Counted from the first letter of the stretch, positions 24,801-36,891 are shown. The stretch: 64,000 nucleotides of DNA from Anaeramoeba flamelloides (GCA_027625915.1 JANTQA010000033.1:4650001-4714000); one strand, 5' to 3'. Notes: generated by a model not told the origin, from the sequence alone. Numbers and translations: made by a program.

Positions 24801-27800
24801 AAAAGAAGAATTGAAGAAGTTTGTATTATTAAACAAATCTTTTCTTTTAGAAGGCCAAACACGAAAGATCACCTTTCCATATAAATTTGTTGAAATTAAT
24901 ACAAGAATAAACCAAAAAAATAGATTTGAGAAGGATATTTATATTTGAAACAAATCTTTTCTTTTGAATATTAATAAATAAACAAAAAAATATTCCAAAT
25001 GATTTATATATAAAACATTTTTTGAAGAACAAAGAAAGATTATTAATAAAAGGTTCTAAAAAAATGAAAAATAAAAATCAAAAAATAAATATTAATATAG
25101 CCTCTTTAAATATTTGTGGCTTGAATAATTCAAATAAAATTTATAAATTAGAATATTTTTTATTAAAATGTAATATCGATATTTGTTTAATACAAGAATC
25201 CAAAATAACAAAAAAACCAACTTTCACAAACTATTTCTCTGTGAATAAAAAATCTTATGGAAATAATGGAAATAAGGGTGGTTTATTAATAATAATAAAA
25301 AAAGATATTTCTAGAATTTTTTTCGTGAAATATTAATTGCTGATTTAGATGTAATGGGAATACAATTTACTGATTTAATCATTATTAATATATATCGGAG
25401 AAATGACCGAAATATTGAAATTAATAAAAAAATAATAAATATTCTAAGAAAATACCAAAACAATAAAACAATTATTGGTGGTGATTTTAATTTAAATGAA
25501 AATAAAATAAAATTATTTGAAAAATTTAATTTTAAAATATTTCTTAATAATAAACCAAGTAGAAAACCAAACAATTTGGATTATTTTTTAACAAATTTTA
25601 ATAATTTAAAACTCAATAAATCAAAGACTATCAAAAATTTTATTAGTGATCATAATACAATTATGAATAAATTTGAAATAAACTCAAATTGGGAAATCAA
25701 TGATATCTATAAAATTAAAGATATTCCAACCTTTCAAGAAGACTTTCTCCAATTCTTTTCTCGACAGAATTTTAATTTAAATGAAGAAAATTTTATTTTA
25801 TTTAAAAAAAAATATAAACAGAAAGAAAGAATAGTATTTGATATCAAACAAGATAAATTAAAAATTAATAATTTACTTTATAAATTGTTTGATAAAAATG
25901 AAACTTTACATAAAATCAAAAAAATTAATGAATTAAATTACTTAAAATTACTTAATCAAATAAATGAAGAATATAATAAAAATAAAAACTTTTGGAAAAC
26001 ATTAAATAAAATAAGAGAAACTTCTACAAAAATGTTTTTAAATAATGAAACCATATTCACAGTGTATAACGATTTTGTAAAATCAATTAGTCAAAAACCT
26101 AATACAAATATAATTAATTATATTAAAAAATTTAAAATTAATAAAAATTCATTAAATCCAATTGACATAAAGGAAATTTTTGATCAAGATAAAATTAAAG
26201 AAATAATCAAATTTCAAAAAAATAAATCAGTTAAAGAATTTGACAAAATAAATCATTATAAGTTTATAAAAAACCAACCAATTCAATATTTATTAAATTA
26301 TAATTATTTTATTAAAAACAGTTCAAAATATTTTTTTAAATTGGATAACAGACGAAACTGAAAAAAGTATAAATTTTATTAAAAAAAGAAATTTATTATT
26401 TATTCATAAATCGGGGGATGAAGGCGAACCATTAAATTATCGACCTATCTCTATAAATCAATCTCTTCCAAGATTTTTTTTTAAAATTAATATACATTGG
26501 AATTCAAGAATCATGGGAATTGATTTCAAAAAAACAATTTGGATTTAAAAAATATTTTGGAACAAGAATTGCTGTTTTAAATTTATTAAGAAAATTTTAA
26601 AAAATAAAAAATAAAAATAAAAATACAGAATACTTTGTAGTTACTATAGACATACAAAAAATGTTTTGACTCTATACAACACTCGTTAATATATCAATCT
26701 ATTAAAAAATTTATCAAAAAATGAAACAATTAAAAATTGGCTCTTGAGATATTACAAAAAAAGAAGGAATTGGAGTTTATCAAGGAGACCCCTTATCACC
26801 AATTCTCTTCGCATTTATATCTCATTTCCTACTAGAAAAGTTAAAAACTTTAGCTGTTCATGTTCAAATGTATGCAGATGATCTTATTCTTATTATGAAA
26901 GGGCCATTAATCTCTCTAAAAATTAATTTAGAAAGGATTTTTGAAATAATAAAAAGATTCGGGATGAACGCACATAATAAAAAAAACCAAATATAAAAAA
27001 GAATTAAAAAGATATTTTTTATCTTGGGATTTGGTTAGAAAAAAAACACACATCTTGAATATAATTTCAAAAAAGTTGAAAAGTCCTTGGAAACACTTAA
27101 TCGATTGTTTCAACAAAATAAACTCAACAATGGAGTCAAAATAACTTCTTTCAAAGCTCTCATTTTAAGTCAACTTTATTATGGTCTTGAAATATTTGAC
27201 TTGAAACAAAATGATTTTGAAAGAATTGATAGATTTATCAATAAATCAGTCACAAATTTCTTACAAATTAATATCCATTCACCTCGGTTAATTTATAAAA
27301 CTGAAGCAAAAATTGATCTCGCTAGATTAAAAAGTATACCGAAGAAAATATAAATTGATAGAAAAATTAGATTTCTTAAATTTAAAAAAATTAAAAACAA
27401 TACTAAATTTTCGAAAATTGGAAAATGAAAATATTAATTGGTACACTAAGGGATTAAAATTATTAGATTTAGAATTAAAAGTTTTTCGATTAACCGAATT
27501 GGAAAATTCACCTAGTTGGAAAGTTCAACAATATCTAAAAATTATAAAACAACAAAATTGCAATTTCAAACAACAAAAATATATAAACTGGAAAGCTTCA
27601 AAAACAATTCTAAAATTTCGAAATTTTACTAATTGTTTAAATAGGTACTCTTATGTAACAAGTAAAAATAAAAATAAAAATTGTGATTTATGTAAAGAAA
27701 AGTTAAATATTGATATCATTGAAGATTTTGATCATTTTTTTATGGGACTGTCCGGCCTATAAAATAAATCGAAAAAATCTGGATATCTGAATTTTTTGAA

Positions 27801-30800
27801 AAAAAATAAAAAATTAATAATATCGAAGATATTATTAATAAAAAAGAATTCATCATATATATTATCATTAGTAAGTGATAATAAAATTTGTGATTCTTTA
27901 ACAAAATTTCTAAAAAAAAGTTTAGAAATTAGGGCACACAGGAGAAAAGCAATTTTCTCTCTTCAAAAATAAAAAAAAAAAAAAAAAACAAATCTTTTCT
28001 TTTAGAAGACCAAACAAGAAAGATCACCTTTTCTAATAAACTTGTTCAAATCAGGAATGAAAAAAAAAAAATTCAAAGTATAATATTTTCGAAGATTTTC
28101 TTTCTTTATCATTCTTAATTTGAATAAATTCAAATAAGTTGTTTCCTTTGAAATTCCCATCTCATCACTAATTATTATTATTTAATGAAAAAATATTTTA
28201 TTTTTCAAATTTTTATTCTAGAATACTTTTTTTTGCAAATATTGTTCTCAAACTAATCAAAAACAAAGTCTATTGTTTTGAATATTAAAGTAAAAGAATT
28301 GAATTATCGAAATCAAAAAATAACTACAAAAAATCCAACTCAAATAAAAAGAATAAAATTGAGAAAAAATTTCAAAATCATGACTCAGAATTATTTTGAA
28401 TCTTCAATTTTAATGGAAAATAAATAATTATATAATCAAACTAATATATCCAATAAACTTTTATTTCTGAAGAGGAATTGAAATAAATTATCCTATTTTC
28501 TTAACCCAAAACTAGAAATAGATAAATTAAATGAAAATAGGAATTTAAATTCATTTTGGAAAAATTCTTTTGAAATAACAAGTAATTTGTTTATCAAAAA
28601 TTTTCCAAAAAGAATTATTTTTCAAGACAAAATTAAAAATAAAACCAAAAGAAGAATAAGTCATTTTATCAAATATTTTATAGATAAGATCAAGTAATAA
28701 ATGATTTTTTATTTATTTTTCTTGATCAATTTTTTAATTATTTTGATTTCCATTTTTTTAATTGATATGTAAATCTATAATACTAGGATTATCCTAACTT
28801 TCACCCTAGGATTTATTAAAAAAAGAATTTATTTAGTTATTTAAATGATTTAAATTATTCTATTTCTCAGGAATTGTGGCACTCAAAATTGGTAAAATGT
28901 GTCTACTCCCTTAAATAGTCAATTTTCAATCCCTACTTGTTTTATTCCCAATTTTTTTTGAATGAAAAAAAAAATAAAAGAATAAACAAATCAAGCGAGA
29001 TCAAAATAAATTGTAAAAAATTATTTTAAAAATGTTGAAAATTTTTTAATAAAATAATTTTCCGAGTTAATTTAAATGAAAATACGATAAATGGTTTCGT
29101 TTTTTTATTATTGAAAAGTATGCACCTATTTTTGAAATTTTGTTTATTTATTAAAATCTACTATCTTTTTTTCAATTCTATTTGAATGAAATTTATTTTT
29201 ATTAAAAAAATTTTTTAATTCAAATTTTTTTTTTGAAGACTACTTGCAAAAGAAAAGACTAATCGCATTTTATAGCTATTATTAGAAAAATTAATTCAAT
29301 AAATACATAAGTTTTTCTGAATTTTTGTTTTCTTTTTGTTTGAAGATTTATGAAGAGTTAAAAATTTCAAAAAATATTATGGAAAATAAAACAATAATGT
29401 CAAAACGTGAAAAATATTATGATCTTTAATTTATCTTTGGAATATTTTTCAAAATAATAGTAAAATACAACGATGAATTTTTCGGTTCTGTAAATTATTT
29501 GAGACAATAATTAAACTTTTTAGAGAACCGGTATGGGCAAGTGGCAACACAGCCTAGTGTACAATCTGAAGGTCAGGGTTCTATTCCCTTAACCATTATT
29601 TCTTATTGTTTACCATTTTCTCAAATAGCCACCACGGTGTAATTTTAATTAAAAATCGGGCTTATGCTTCTTAGAACCACTAATTCTTTGAGGAAATCGT
29701 TTGTCCGAATTGAATCTTTTTGACTATTATAAAACTGAACGGAATTGGAACAAAATCCCTCTCAATTTATGGAGTGGATCCGATTTTTGGGAGAAATGAC
29801 CAGCTCTCACTTGGTTCAACAATATCTCTAATTTAAATTAGGGATTCGGGCAAACAGGTGGACTTTTAGTACCCACTCTTTAATGGAATAAAAAAAAAAA
29901 AAAAAAAAAAAAAAAATAATTAAACTTTTTTGATGAAATTTTCTTCCAAAACTCATAAAATATTTACAATACTAAAAACAATTTTTCAAAATAATGATAT
30001 TCTTAATTTTAATAAATATAAACATTAATCCCAAAAGAATAAGGAACAAAAGGATCACATCAATCAATTAAGGGCACTTCATTTATATAAAAATGGGCAT
30101 TATCACCAATCTGCATCGGTCTATGCAAAAACAACATTACCATTTGAAGAAATAGCCCTAAAATTTTTATCAATTCCTGATCCTGATCCTCTTCAAATTT
30201 ACTTAGTTAATAAAGTTGATACGATTAAAGAAACTGATCCAACTCAGGCAAGCTTGATTACCACATGGCTCGTTGAAGTATATTTACAAAATATTAATGA
30301 TCTTGAAGCCCAATTAAAAAAAAAAAAGCAAATACCACTTGAATTAAAAAGAAGAAGAATTAAAAAAACTATGAGATTGATCAAAAAATAATTAAAGAAC
30401 TGGAAAATAAATTAAAAAACGCAATAGAAAATTTTAAAAATTTTTTATTTGATAATAAGCAAGTATTGGATCAAGAAACAACATATTCAAGAATTATTTC
30501 ACATGGCAGGATACCTGAGTTATTATTTTTTGCAGAAGCAACTGAAGATTATAAAACTGTAGTTAAGCATCATATTCGGCTTGGTAATTATGGTGCGGCG
30601 CTTGATTTACTTGTCAGACAAAAGGAAATGGAATTAATTTATATATACAGTCCACTTTTGATGTTCAATTCCCCCGTGGAAACAGTTCAAACATGGATCA
30701 AATTAAAAAAAAGACTATTGCCGCAGCGTTTATTACCGGCAATTATGAGATATTCCCCTTCTCGTAACCTAACGGGCATTAAGCAAAACCAGGCAATCCG

Positions 30801-31767
30801 CTATTTGGAATACTGCATCAACATTTTGGGAAACCAAGATCGATCCATCCACCATTATTTACTTTCGCTGTATGCACAAATGGAAAATGATCACGATCTT
30901 CGAAAATTATTACGATCAGAGGGGATCGTCAGAGTATACGATCAAAAATATGCTCTTCGTCTTTGTAAAAAATTTAAACAAGACCGCGCTTGCGTGTACC
31001 TGTATGGGGAAATGGAACTCTATGAGCAAGCAGTGGAATTGGCCTTAAAAATTGACTTAAATCTTGCACAAGAAAAGGCCGATATGCCAGACGACGAAAC
31101 CTTAAGAAAGCAACTCTGGTTAAGAATCGCGAAGCATGTTGTCGAGCAAGTAGAAGACGTTCCACGGGCAATCGAATTTTTAAAGCAAACAGATTTAATC
31201 ACAGTTGACGATATCCTCCCCTTTTTCCCAGAAAACATTAAAATTAATGATTTTAGCACCCACATTAAAAGTTCACTAGACACCTATACCAAGGAGATCA
31301 ACGATTTAAAAGAAGAAATGAAAAAGGCCACAGACCGCGCTTTCAAAATTAGGCAAGACGTGCAGGAATTGCCCCAAAGATCCTATACGCTGTATTCCAA
31401 CCAAACATGTAACTTGTGTAGAAAGCCTTTACAATTTACAGAGTTTTATGTTTTCCATTGCGAGCATTCCTTTCATAAAGATTGCTTAAAAGAACACATG
31501 ATCCAAAATTATCTTTCGAATTTCCAAATTAAATCAATAAATAAGATCGAAGAAAAAATTCTATTATTGCAAGAAAATATCAAACTTGGGCTCACAGAAA
31601 ATAAACATAACACAAAAGCTGAAGAAGAAATTTTATCCTTAAAAAAAAAGTTAAGAAAAAAAATTGCTTTTGACTGTGTCATATGTGGTGAAATCGTTTT
31701 GAAATTAATACATCGCCCTTTTGTTCATAAAGTAAATGAAAAAGTTTTGGATTCTTGGAAAATTTAA
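18822..31767 (+). CDS. VPS18: VPS18, HOPS/CORVET core subunit
   Basis: Exons 18822-19307, 22872-23198, 23380-23571, 23711-23878 and 30038-31767 all join in phase 0 to give about 967 residues (human: 973). Exons 1-4 (residues 1-391) form the N-terminal beta-propeller; MILTEFHFLFIYP and GITQDPETKKIIVYS are typical Pep3/Vps18 segments. Exon 5 holds the alpha-solenoid (ASVYAKTTLPFEEIALKFL, QAIRYLEYCINILG, DQKYALRLC, LWLRIAKHVVEQVEDV) and the C-terminal RING-like finger: CNLC, CEHSFHKDCL and CVICGE with RPFV. VPS18 tethers membranes at late endosomes and lysosomes. The frame breaks at an A7 run (30362-30368); one more A would restore the line RIKKNYEIDQK. No GT donor lies nearby to explain it as an intron, so it is an assembly error or a real lesion. 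The 3' half is clearly less AT-biased than neighbouring sequence, reflecting conservation. Confidence 0.93.
19851..20003. mobile_element. 153-base palindromic MITE
   Basis: The element is almost a full palindrome: ATTAAGGATGGACTTTCAAA at the left mirrors the right end, and an inner CCATCCTTTTATTTTGG mirrors CCAAAATAAAAGGATGG. No coding capacity. Family unknown. Confidence 0.75.
20036..20310. repeat. Imperfect palindrome with TTTTAAAAAAGTG ends
   Basis: Inner arms CAAGTTTTCTATTTTAAAAA (about 20068-20087) and its complement (about 20226-20247) match; outer ends GTTTTAAAAAAGTGA and CACTTTTTTAAAAT also pair. Probably a decayed foldback element. Confidence 0.5.
20385..20575. repeat. Modular hairpin array, copy 3
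   Basis: Two modules: a hairpin with arms GGTTTTTTTTAATTCAAGAA and its complement, followed by GTTAGCTTTTCCAGAATTTA with an AAGAATTGAGCAAAATC arm and its complement ending AAAAGCTAGGCACT. Confidence 0.7.
20575..20665 (-). mobile_element. LINE 3'-end fragment, reversed
   Basis: Read on the minus strand it encodes SCKLCKKINNSDIIEDLDHF, the same zinc-knuckle-like C-terminus as the LINE in intron 4 (CDLCKEKLNIDIIEDFDHFF at about 27682-27741). It is only about 90 bases long and abuts a hairpin array. Confidence 0.7.
20920..22080. repeat. Long dispersed repeat, copy 2
   Basis: Same order and orientation as blocks in 1530-3760, without the MITE interruption seen there. Identity by eye is highest near 21113-21173. 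A MITE copy follows directly at 22124. Confidence 0.7.
22124..22377 (+). mobile_element. TTATAAC-rich MITE, copy 2
   Basis: Aligns over its whole length with the reverse complement of 2346-2606, with the same ends (CCTATTAAAAAAAG on the left, diverged; TTTTTTTATTAGGG on the right) and the same string of GTTATAA units. Confidence 0.75.
24909..27986 (+). mobile_element. Decayed non-LTR retrotransposon (LINE) with APE endonuclease
   Basis: A LINE in the sense orientation of VPS18. Endonuclease landmarks from about 25064: NIASLNICGLN, ICLIQES, GGLLIII, GGDFNLNENK, NNLDYFLTN and SDHN. Reverse-transcriptase landmarks from about 26410: GDEGEPLNYRPISI, GVYQGDPLSPILFAF and MYADDLILIM near 26871. The C-terminus has CDLC followed by IIEDFDHFF, then KFLKKSLEIRAHRRKAIF and a stop at 27969, immediately followed by a poly(A) tail to about 27988. 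Several frameshifts and stops break it, so it is dead. Direct repeats of about 75 bases, with about 10-15 percent mismatches by eye, flank it (24831-24908 and 27987-28063); they may be a long target-site duplication. A related third partial copy of the repeat begins at 24950. Confidence 0.92.
25064..27969 (+). pseudogene. LINE endonuclease-reverse transcriptase ORF, broken
   Basis: The longest intact piece, 25354-26361, carries the back half of the APE endonuclease and a lysine/asparagine-rich linker; 27087-27353 and 27355-27762 carry the region after the reverse transcriptase. The reverse-transcriptase core itself (26370-27000) is spread over shifted frames. A single ORF seems to have encoded endonuclease, RT and C-terminal zinc knuckle. 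Confidence 0.85.
28281..28699 (+). pseudogene. Coding-like remnant of unknown element
   Basis: Two open stretches follow each other: VKELNYRNQKITTKNPTQIK near 28290, and KLEIDKLNENRNLNSFWKNS to FIKYFIDKIK with a stop at about 28697-28699. Codon pattern resembles the LINE ORF nearby, but I see no diagnostic motif. It may be part of a second retroelement. Confidence 0.35.
29522..29914 (+). mobile_element. tRNA-derived SINE with perfect 16-base TSD
   Basis: The head is tRNA-like, with an A-box-like TGGGCAAGTGGC (29534-29545) and a B-box-like GGTTCTATTCC (29577-29587, one mismatch to GGTTCGANTCC). A 290-base body of much higher GC than the neighbourhood follows, then a poly(A) tail of about 25 bases. 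AATAATTAAACTTTTT occurs on both sides (29506-29521 and 29915-29930) without mismatch, so the insertion is young. Orientation is the same as VPS18. Mobilisation would need a partner LINE; the dead LINE 1.5 kb upstream need not be it. Confidence 0.88.
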
Positions 31768-31929
31768 TCTTTAATCCTCCATCTTTAATTTTTAATCTTT
31801 AGTGATTTTATTATTTTTTTATACACAAAGGTTGTTTACAATAAAAAGTCATTTTTTCTTTTTTTTTTTTTTTTTTTTTTTTTTTGATTAAAGAGTGAGT
31901 AATAAAAGTGTACCTATTTGTCGTTATAT

Positions 31930-32345
31930 TTTACAGAATGTAAAAGAATGTATTAAAATTGTTCGATTTTGCTCTATTCTTTTTAATTCTTTAAAATCAC
32001 TGTTAGCTTTTCTCAAGTTTTCTGTTTTATTTGTTAAGTGGTCTAGGTTTTTTTGAGTTTTCCATTTGTTTGGATAATCAATAGATTTACTTGATTACTT
32101 AAAAGAAAATTTTAAAAAACTCTAGAACATTTAATAAATAAAATAGAGAACCTCAAGAAACCCTAGGTATTTTTCGGCAAATGACAACACTTGCCGTTAG
32201 GTTTTTAATACCTCAAAAGAATTACGTTAAATCTTTGATTCTTCTCTATTATTTCGAATTCATGAAATCAACCTTTTGATTTTTTTTTAATTTAAGAAAT
32301 TAAAAGAAAATTTTGAAATTTTTTTTTTAATTTCAGAAGAAACCC
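31930..32345. repeat. Modular hairpin array, copy 4
   Basis: Degenerate copies of three modules: an AATGTAAAAGAATGTATT / AATTCTTT hairpin, a GAGTTTTCCATTTGTTTGG half-module, and a TTTAATTTAAGAAATTAAAAG hairpin. More diverged than the other copies. Confidence 0.5.
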
Positions 32346-33220
32346 AAAACATTTTACCATATCTAAAATTTAAATTGTTAGAAACTTATTGAAAAAAGAT
32401 TTTTTTTTGAGTTCTGAGATATTAATACTTTGAAATCAAAATTCCCTTTGTTGCTCTGTTTTTGTAAAGAATACAAGTAAACCAGAGTTAAATCGATTAT
32501 TTTTCAATTTTTTGAACTATTTTTTTTGCTTCGATTTTGGGTTTCATATAATTGTGTTTTGATTAAAAAAATCTGTTCATATGGAAACTAGGAATTCAGG
32601 AAATAGTAAACGAAAAATGTTTTCTTGTAAATTCAATTGACAAATCATAAAGAATATACCACTTCAAGAAATTTCAAAATAAAGTAAAAAAACTGATTAT
32701 TGCTAATCCAAACTTACTTTCAAAGTTGTTTTCAGAAATAAATTCTAGTTTTTCAAAGTTTGATCACATTTTTCTCATTTTCTTAAAGAATTCAAAATCC
32801 AAGCTATTTCATAATTATTTCAAAAAAAATATTTTGTTTCAAGAAGACATAAATATTATTATCTATTGAGTAAGTGACCAAAAATATAATTATAAAAAGA
32901 AACCATAAAGTTCTATAATAACTAAGTATAAAAAATCTCCTTAATTATCAAAAAAATAAATAAATTATTTTAAACTTGAAAAAATAGAATTTGTAAATCT
33001 AAATAAAAGTTCAAATAATTTTTTTCTTGTTGTCCAATAAAAAAATACAGAGAAACGAAAACAAACCAATTAAATTAAAAACTCTCCCAAAATACTTTAT
33101 TTAATCAAATACTAAAATTAACAATATACCGATTTTCCTTCATTGGTAATCTTTTAAAAATGTTTTTTGAGTCAACTTATTGTATTTTAACACATAAAGC
33201 AAATATTATTCAGATGACCC

Positions 33221-33972
33221 TTAAGGGATTAGTGTCTACCAAGGAGAAGCCTAGGATCAAAGTATGTTTTTATTGTACCAAACCGCATTAGTGCTACATG
33301 GTTCAAATGTCTCTAAAAAATCGATTGCAAAGTAGTAATATTTGTTGATCTCATCAATTAAAAATGATCTATTGTATTAGTAAAAAACCCAGCAAATTCA
33401 GAATAAAATCTGAATTTCGCCATAAATTATATGATTTAATTATAATATTCAGACTACAAAGTCATAAAATATCTATCTTAAATTTATGGCGAAATGTAGA
33501 TTAGTTACTAAAAAATTCGTTTTTTTTTAAAAATTAAATAATTAACAAATAAAGTTTTTTGTCAAATTATTTCTCAAATCATGGAAATATATTGATGCTA
33601 TAATTAGACTTATCAAAAGCAAACAAAACTAATCAGTCTTTGGGCTTTTATGTTGATGATTATTGAGTTAATCTTTGAAATTCAAAATTATAAAAATAGT
33701 TACTGATGGAAGTTCTAAATCTAAATTATTAAATACCGAAATACTGTATTTTGGGTTTTTATTTTTAGATTTGGAAAAGGAATTAAAAAAAAATGTTTCA
33801 AAATGAAATTTTTTGGATGTGATCATTCTTAAAAAATGTAATAATTTATTATGCAATAAGATTTATAATAGATTTTTTAGAGCTATTTGAGCCATGTCAC
33901 ACTAATACCATTTACACCCAATTACAACATACTTTGATTATAGAGAAATCTATGGTGACGCTAATCCCTTAA
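33221..33972. mobile_element. TTAA-flanked TIR element, GGGATTAG ends
   Basis: TTAA at 33221-33224 and 33969-33972 flank ends GGGATTAGTGTCTACC and the complement of GGGATTAGCGTCACC. The inverted arms extend about 100 bases. An inner hairpin (AATTTCGCCATAAATT near 33412, complement near 33481) lies between. One related end occurs alone at 46031-46133. No transposase was recognised. Confidence 0.7.
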
Positions 33973-34346
33973 GAAAATATATTTAATTTTTAAAACTACT
34001 GAATTCTTGTTCAGATAAGAATGAAAAAGTTTTTATTGTAAAAATTTTCAAATTGAAAAGTTATTTAATTTTGATCTTGTAATTCATTTGAAAATTTGGA
34101 GTAACTGTAAAAAAACAGAGTGATTGTGAATAACAAAAAGCGACTACAATTTTTCTTTGCCATTTTTTGGTGTGTCTGTAAAAGTATCAAATCATTTTTT
34201 TACACTTTCTTTTTGCTTCAAAAAAGAAAAAATAATTCGAATTACTTTTTTTTTCTTGTGACTCGTAAATTGATACGGCTTCAGAACTCTATTCCCTTTT
34301 TTCTCAAAATTAAAGCTCCAATACAATTTCTTCTATCTTTTATCCG

Positions 34347-36855
34347 ATGGAAAACGAACGAAGAAAAAAAAACAAAAAAAAAAAAACAAAACAAAAGAAA
34401 ATGAAACAAGTCCTTGAACAATATATGTATACACACTGTGTTTCAAAAGAAACATTGAATACTGCACAAAATATTTTACAGCAAATCTCGGGCTTGTTAC
34501 CAAAGCTCGAAGAGGACACTTTGCTTTCACTTTGTTTATTTTTTTGTCGCACCGAACAAAAGATTAAAGCAATCGAAGGCAAATTTATGATAAGAAAGGA
34601 GGTGTCTTTAAGGATTCTAGTCAAGCAATCCTACCTCTCGCCAAAAAGTTATCTCGACAACTTATTACAAATGAGAAATTCTTTAGGAGATGAATATAAA
34701 CAGTATCTCGGGAGAATTCACTATCTCCAACAATACATCTATGGCTTGGATGAAATGTTTAAGAGGTACACAAAAGGGTTTCTGAAAATCATTGATCTTT
34801 CTGGTACTAATCCTTACAACATTGGCAATGTTGTATTTGGGTGGAGAGATCGAAGTTTAAGTAACCAAGTTAAAACACCAACACCTAAAAAAAAAAAGCA
34901 ATTAATTTTTTTGTTTGGCTGGAGTCTTTTTTTATTATTTAAAGACGATACAATTCAAAAAAAATTTCCATACCAACAACACCAACACAAACAGAAGCAA
35001 AAAAGTCAACAACAAAGTCTGCAGACATCAAGAAAAATAAATGAAAAAGACGATCAAAAAAATGAAGAAGAAAAAAAACAAAAAGGAAAAGAAGAAGAAG
35101 AAAAAGAAATTCAAATTTACCTGGGTTTAAAAGAACAAAAAAAAATAATTGACATAATATTAGTATTCATTAAAAATAATTCCCCAAATTCAATTCGAAA
35201 CCAAAATGAAGAAATTAAAATTTCAATTAATTCCAAAACAAAAAAAAATTTTAAACAATTTGTTCAAGATTTAATTGAACACAAATTAATTAATTATGAA
35301 AAAAAAAAGAAATTTAATTCCAAAAAGGTTTTACAATTTGGAAAGGAAGGTAATAATAACAAGAAGAACAACCGAACTAATTCTTTAGATGACAAATCAT
35401 TTTTTAAATTGGATGATCAAATTGATTTTTTTTCAAATGACACAACAAAGAAAAGAAAAAGAAAAAAAAAAAGTAATTTAATTTATTCAGAAATTTTTAA
35501 TCGGCATTTATCTCAAAATTTTTCAAGAATTTCAAGTGAATACGAAAATAGAATTGAGATTTATGATTTGTTTGATAATAGAATTATTTTTAAAAAAATG
35601 GGATCAAAAGCAAAAAAAAATAAATTAAAAGAAAAATTTGACAACAACTTTCAAAAAAATAATAAACAAATAATAAATTGGGATGGGAAGGGAGAAAGGA
35701 AAAGAAAGGTGAGAAGGGGGGTGAATGAAAGGAATGGAGTGAAGGGGGTGAAGGGAAAGGAAGAAAAGAAAAAACAAGAAATTAAAAACAAAAGAAAAAA
35801 TAAAAAATTCAAGAGGATAAAAAAAAAATTAAAATCTTTACCTGAACAAACACCAATGGAAATAATACATTATTTTCAAGATTTTAATAAATTAAATACC
35901 TTGTACAAATTAATAAGACTTTTGCAAGAATCGGTCCCAAAGCCTTTTCAAAAAAGCTTTTTAAAAGAAAAGGAAACCAAAGATGAATGTCAAAAAGAAA
36001 ATGAGGGAGAACATGAAGGAGAAAAAAATTATCAAGTACAATTATTAAAATTTAACAATAATGAAAAATTTGTTTTAAAATTATTTTGGTATGCTTTATT
36101 ACAAATAATTTCACAAGAAAAAAATAATGTTAATGATTTAAAAATTCAAAAAAATTTAAAAAAATTAAAGTTTATTTCCCCCAAAATATTTTATCCATTT
36201 TTAGAAACGAATGAATTTTATCAAACATTAATTTGCTGTTGTTTTGAAATTATTATTTATTTTAATTCTGCAAATAATAACAATTTAAAATTTCCAAAAA
36301 TATTAAAACTATTTAATCTGTCAACTTTTGAATTTTCAAAGATATTGACAGTGGCAATTCCACCATTCCAAAATATTTCAAACTTTATTAGAAACCATTT
36401 ACTTGAAATTCAAACTGAAATACTGATCAAATATATTTGGAAAAATGATTCACAATTTTTAAAGATTTATGAAAATATTTCTTTTGAAACAAAAGTCGAA
36501 TTGTTTCGTAATTTGACTTCAGAATCACCCAAAATTTCGGATAATTTTTTAAATATCCTTTGTTCGCATTTTAATTTGGTTAAAGAAAGAATTAAATCAT
36601 TACTATTTAAACTCGGTTATTTGGATGAAATCATATTTTATCAAGTTTGGAATACTTATTTATTTTTGTTGTTAAAACATCATAATTTAGTGATTAATAA
36701 TAAAATAGATATCCTAATAATATGCTGTATTAATATAATTTTACAAAGGGTTCATCTCCAAACAAATATTTCCCAGATTAATTATATCAATAATAATAAT
36801 AATATTAATAATCATAATAATAATAATCATAATAATAATAATCATAATGATAATG

Positions 36856-36891
<36 letters not shown>

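Larger units (their letters stand above)
23879..30037. other. VPS18 intron 4 with LINE and SINE (6.2 kb)
   Basis: GTAAAAT at 23879 to AAAAG at 30037. It holds the LINE (24831-28063 including flanking repeats), a second coding-like remnant (28281-28699) and a SINE (29522-29914). 23950-24800 shows nothing recognisable. Confidence 0.85.
31768..34346. other. Intergenic region between VPS18 and RB-like gene
   Basis: A 26-base T-run lies at about 31859-31885. A hairpin array (31930-32345) and a TTAA-flanked TIR element (33221-33972) follow. No gene was found; 32350-33200 shows nothing recognisable. Confidence 0.65.

Noticed and set aside
24909-27986. LTR retrotransposon or virus-like element
   Set aside because: APE endonuclease upstream of RT, poly(A) tail and absence of protease, integrase or LTRs identify a LINE.
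29522-29600. Functional tRNA gene
   Set aside because: The head has A- and B-box-like motifs but no convincing acceptor stem, and it continues into a SINE body with poly(A) and target duplications.
30974-31283. Minus-strand open frames within VPS18 exon 5
   Set aside because: They oppose a highly conserved VPS18 exon and have no similarity of their own.
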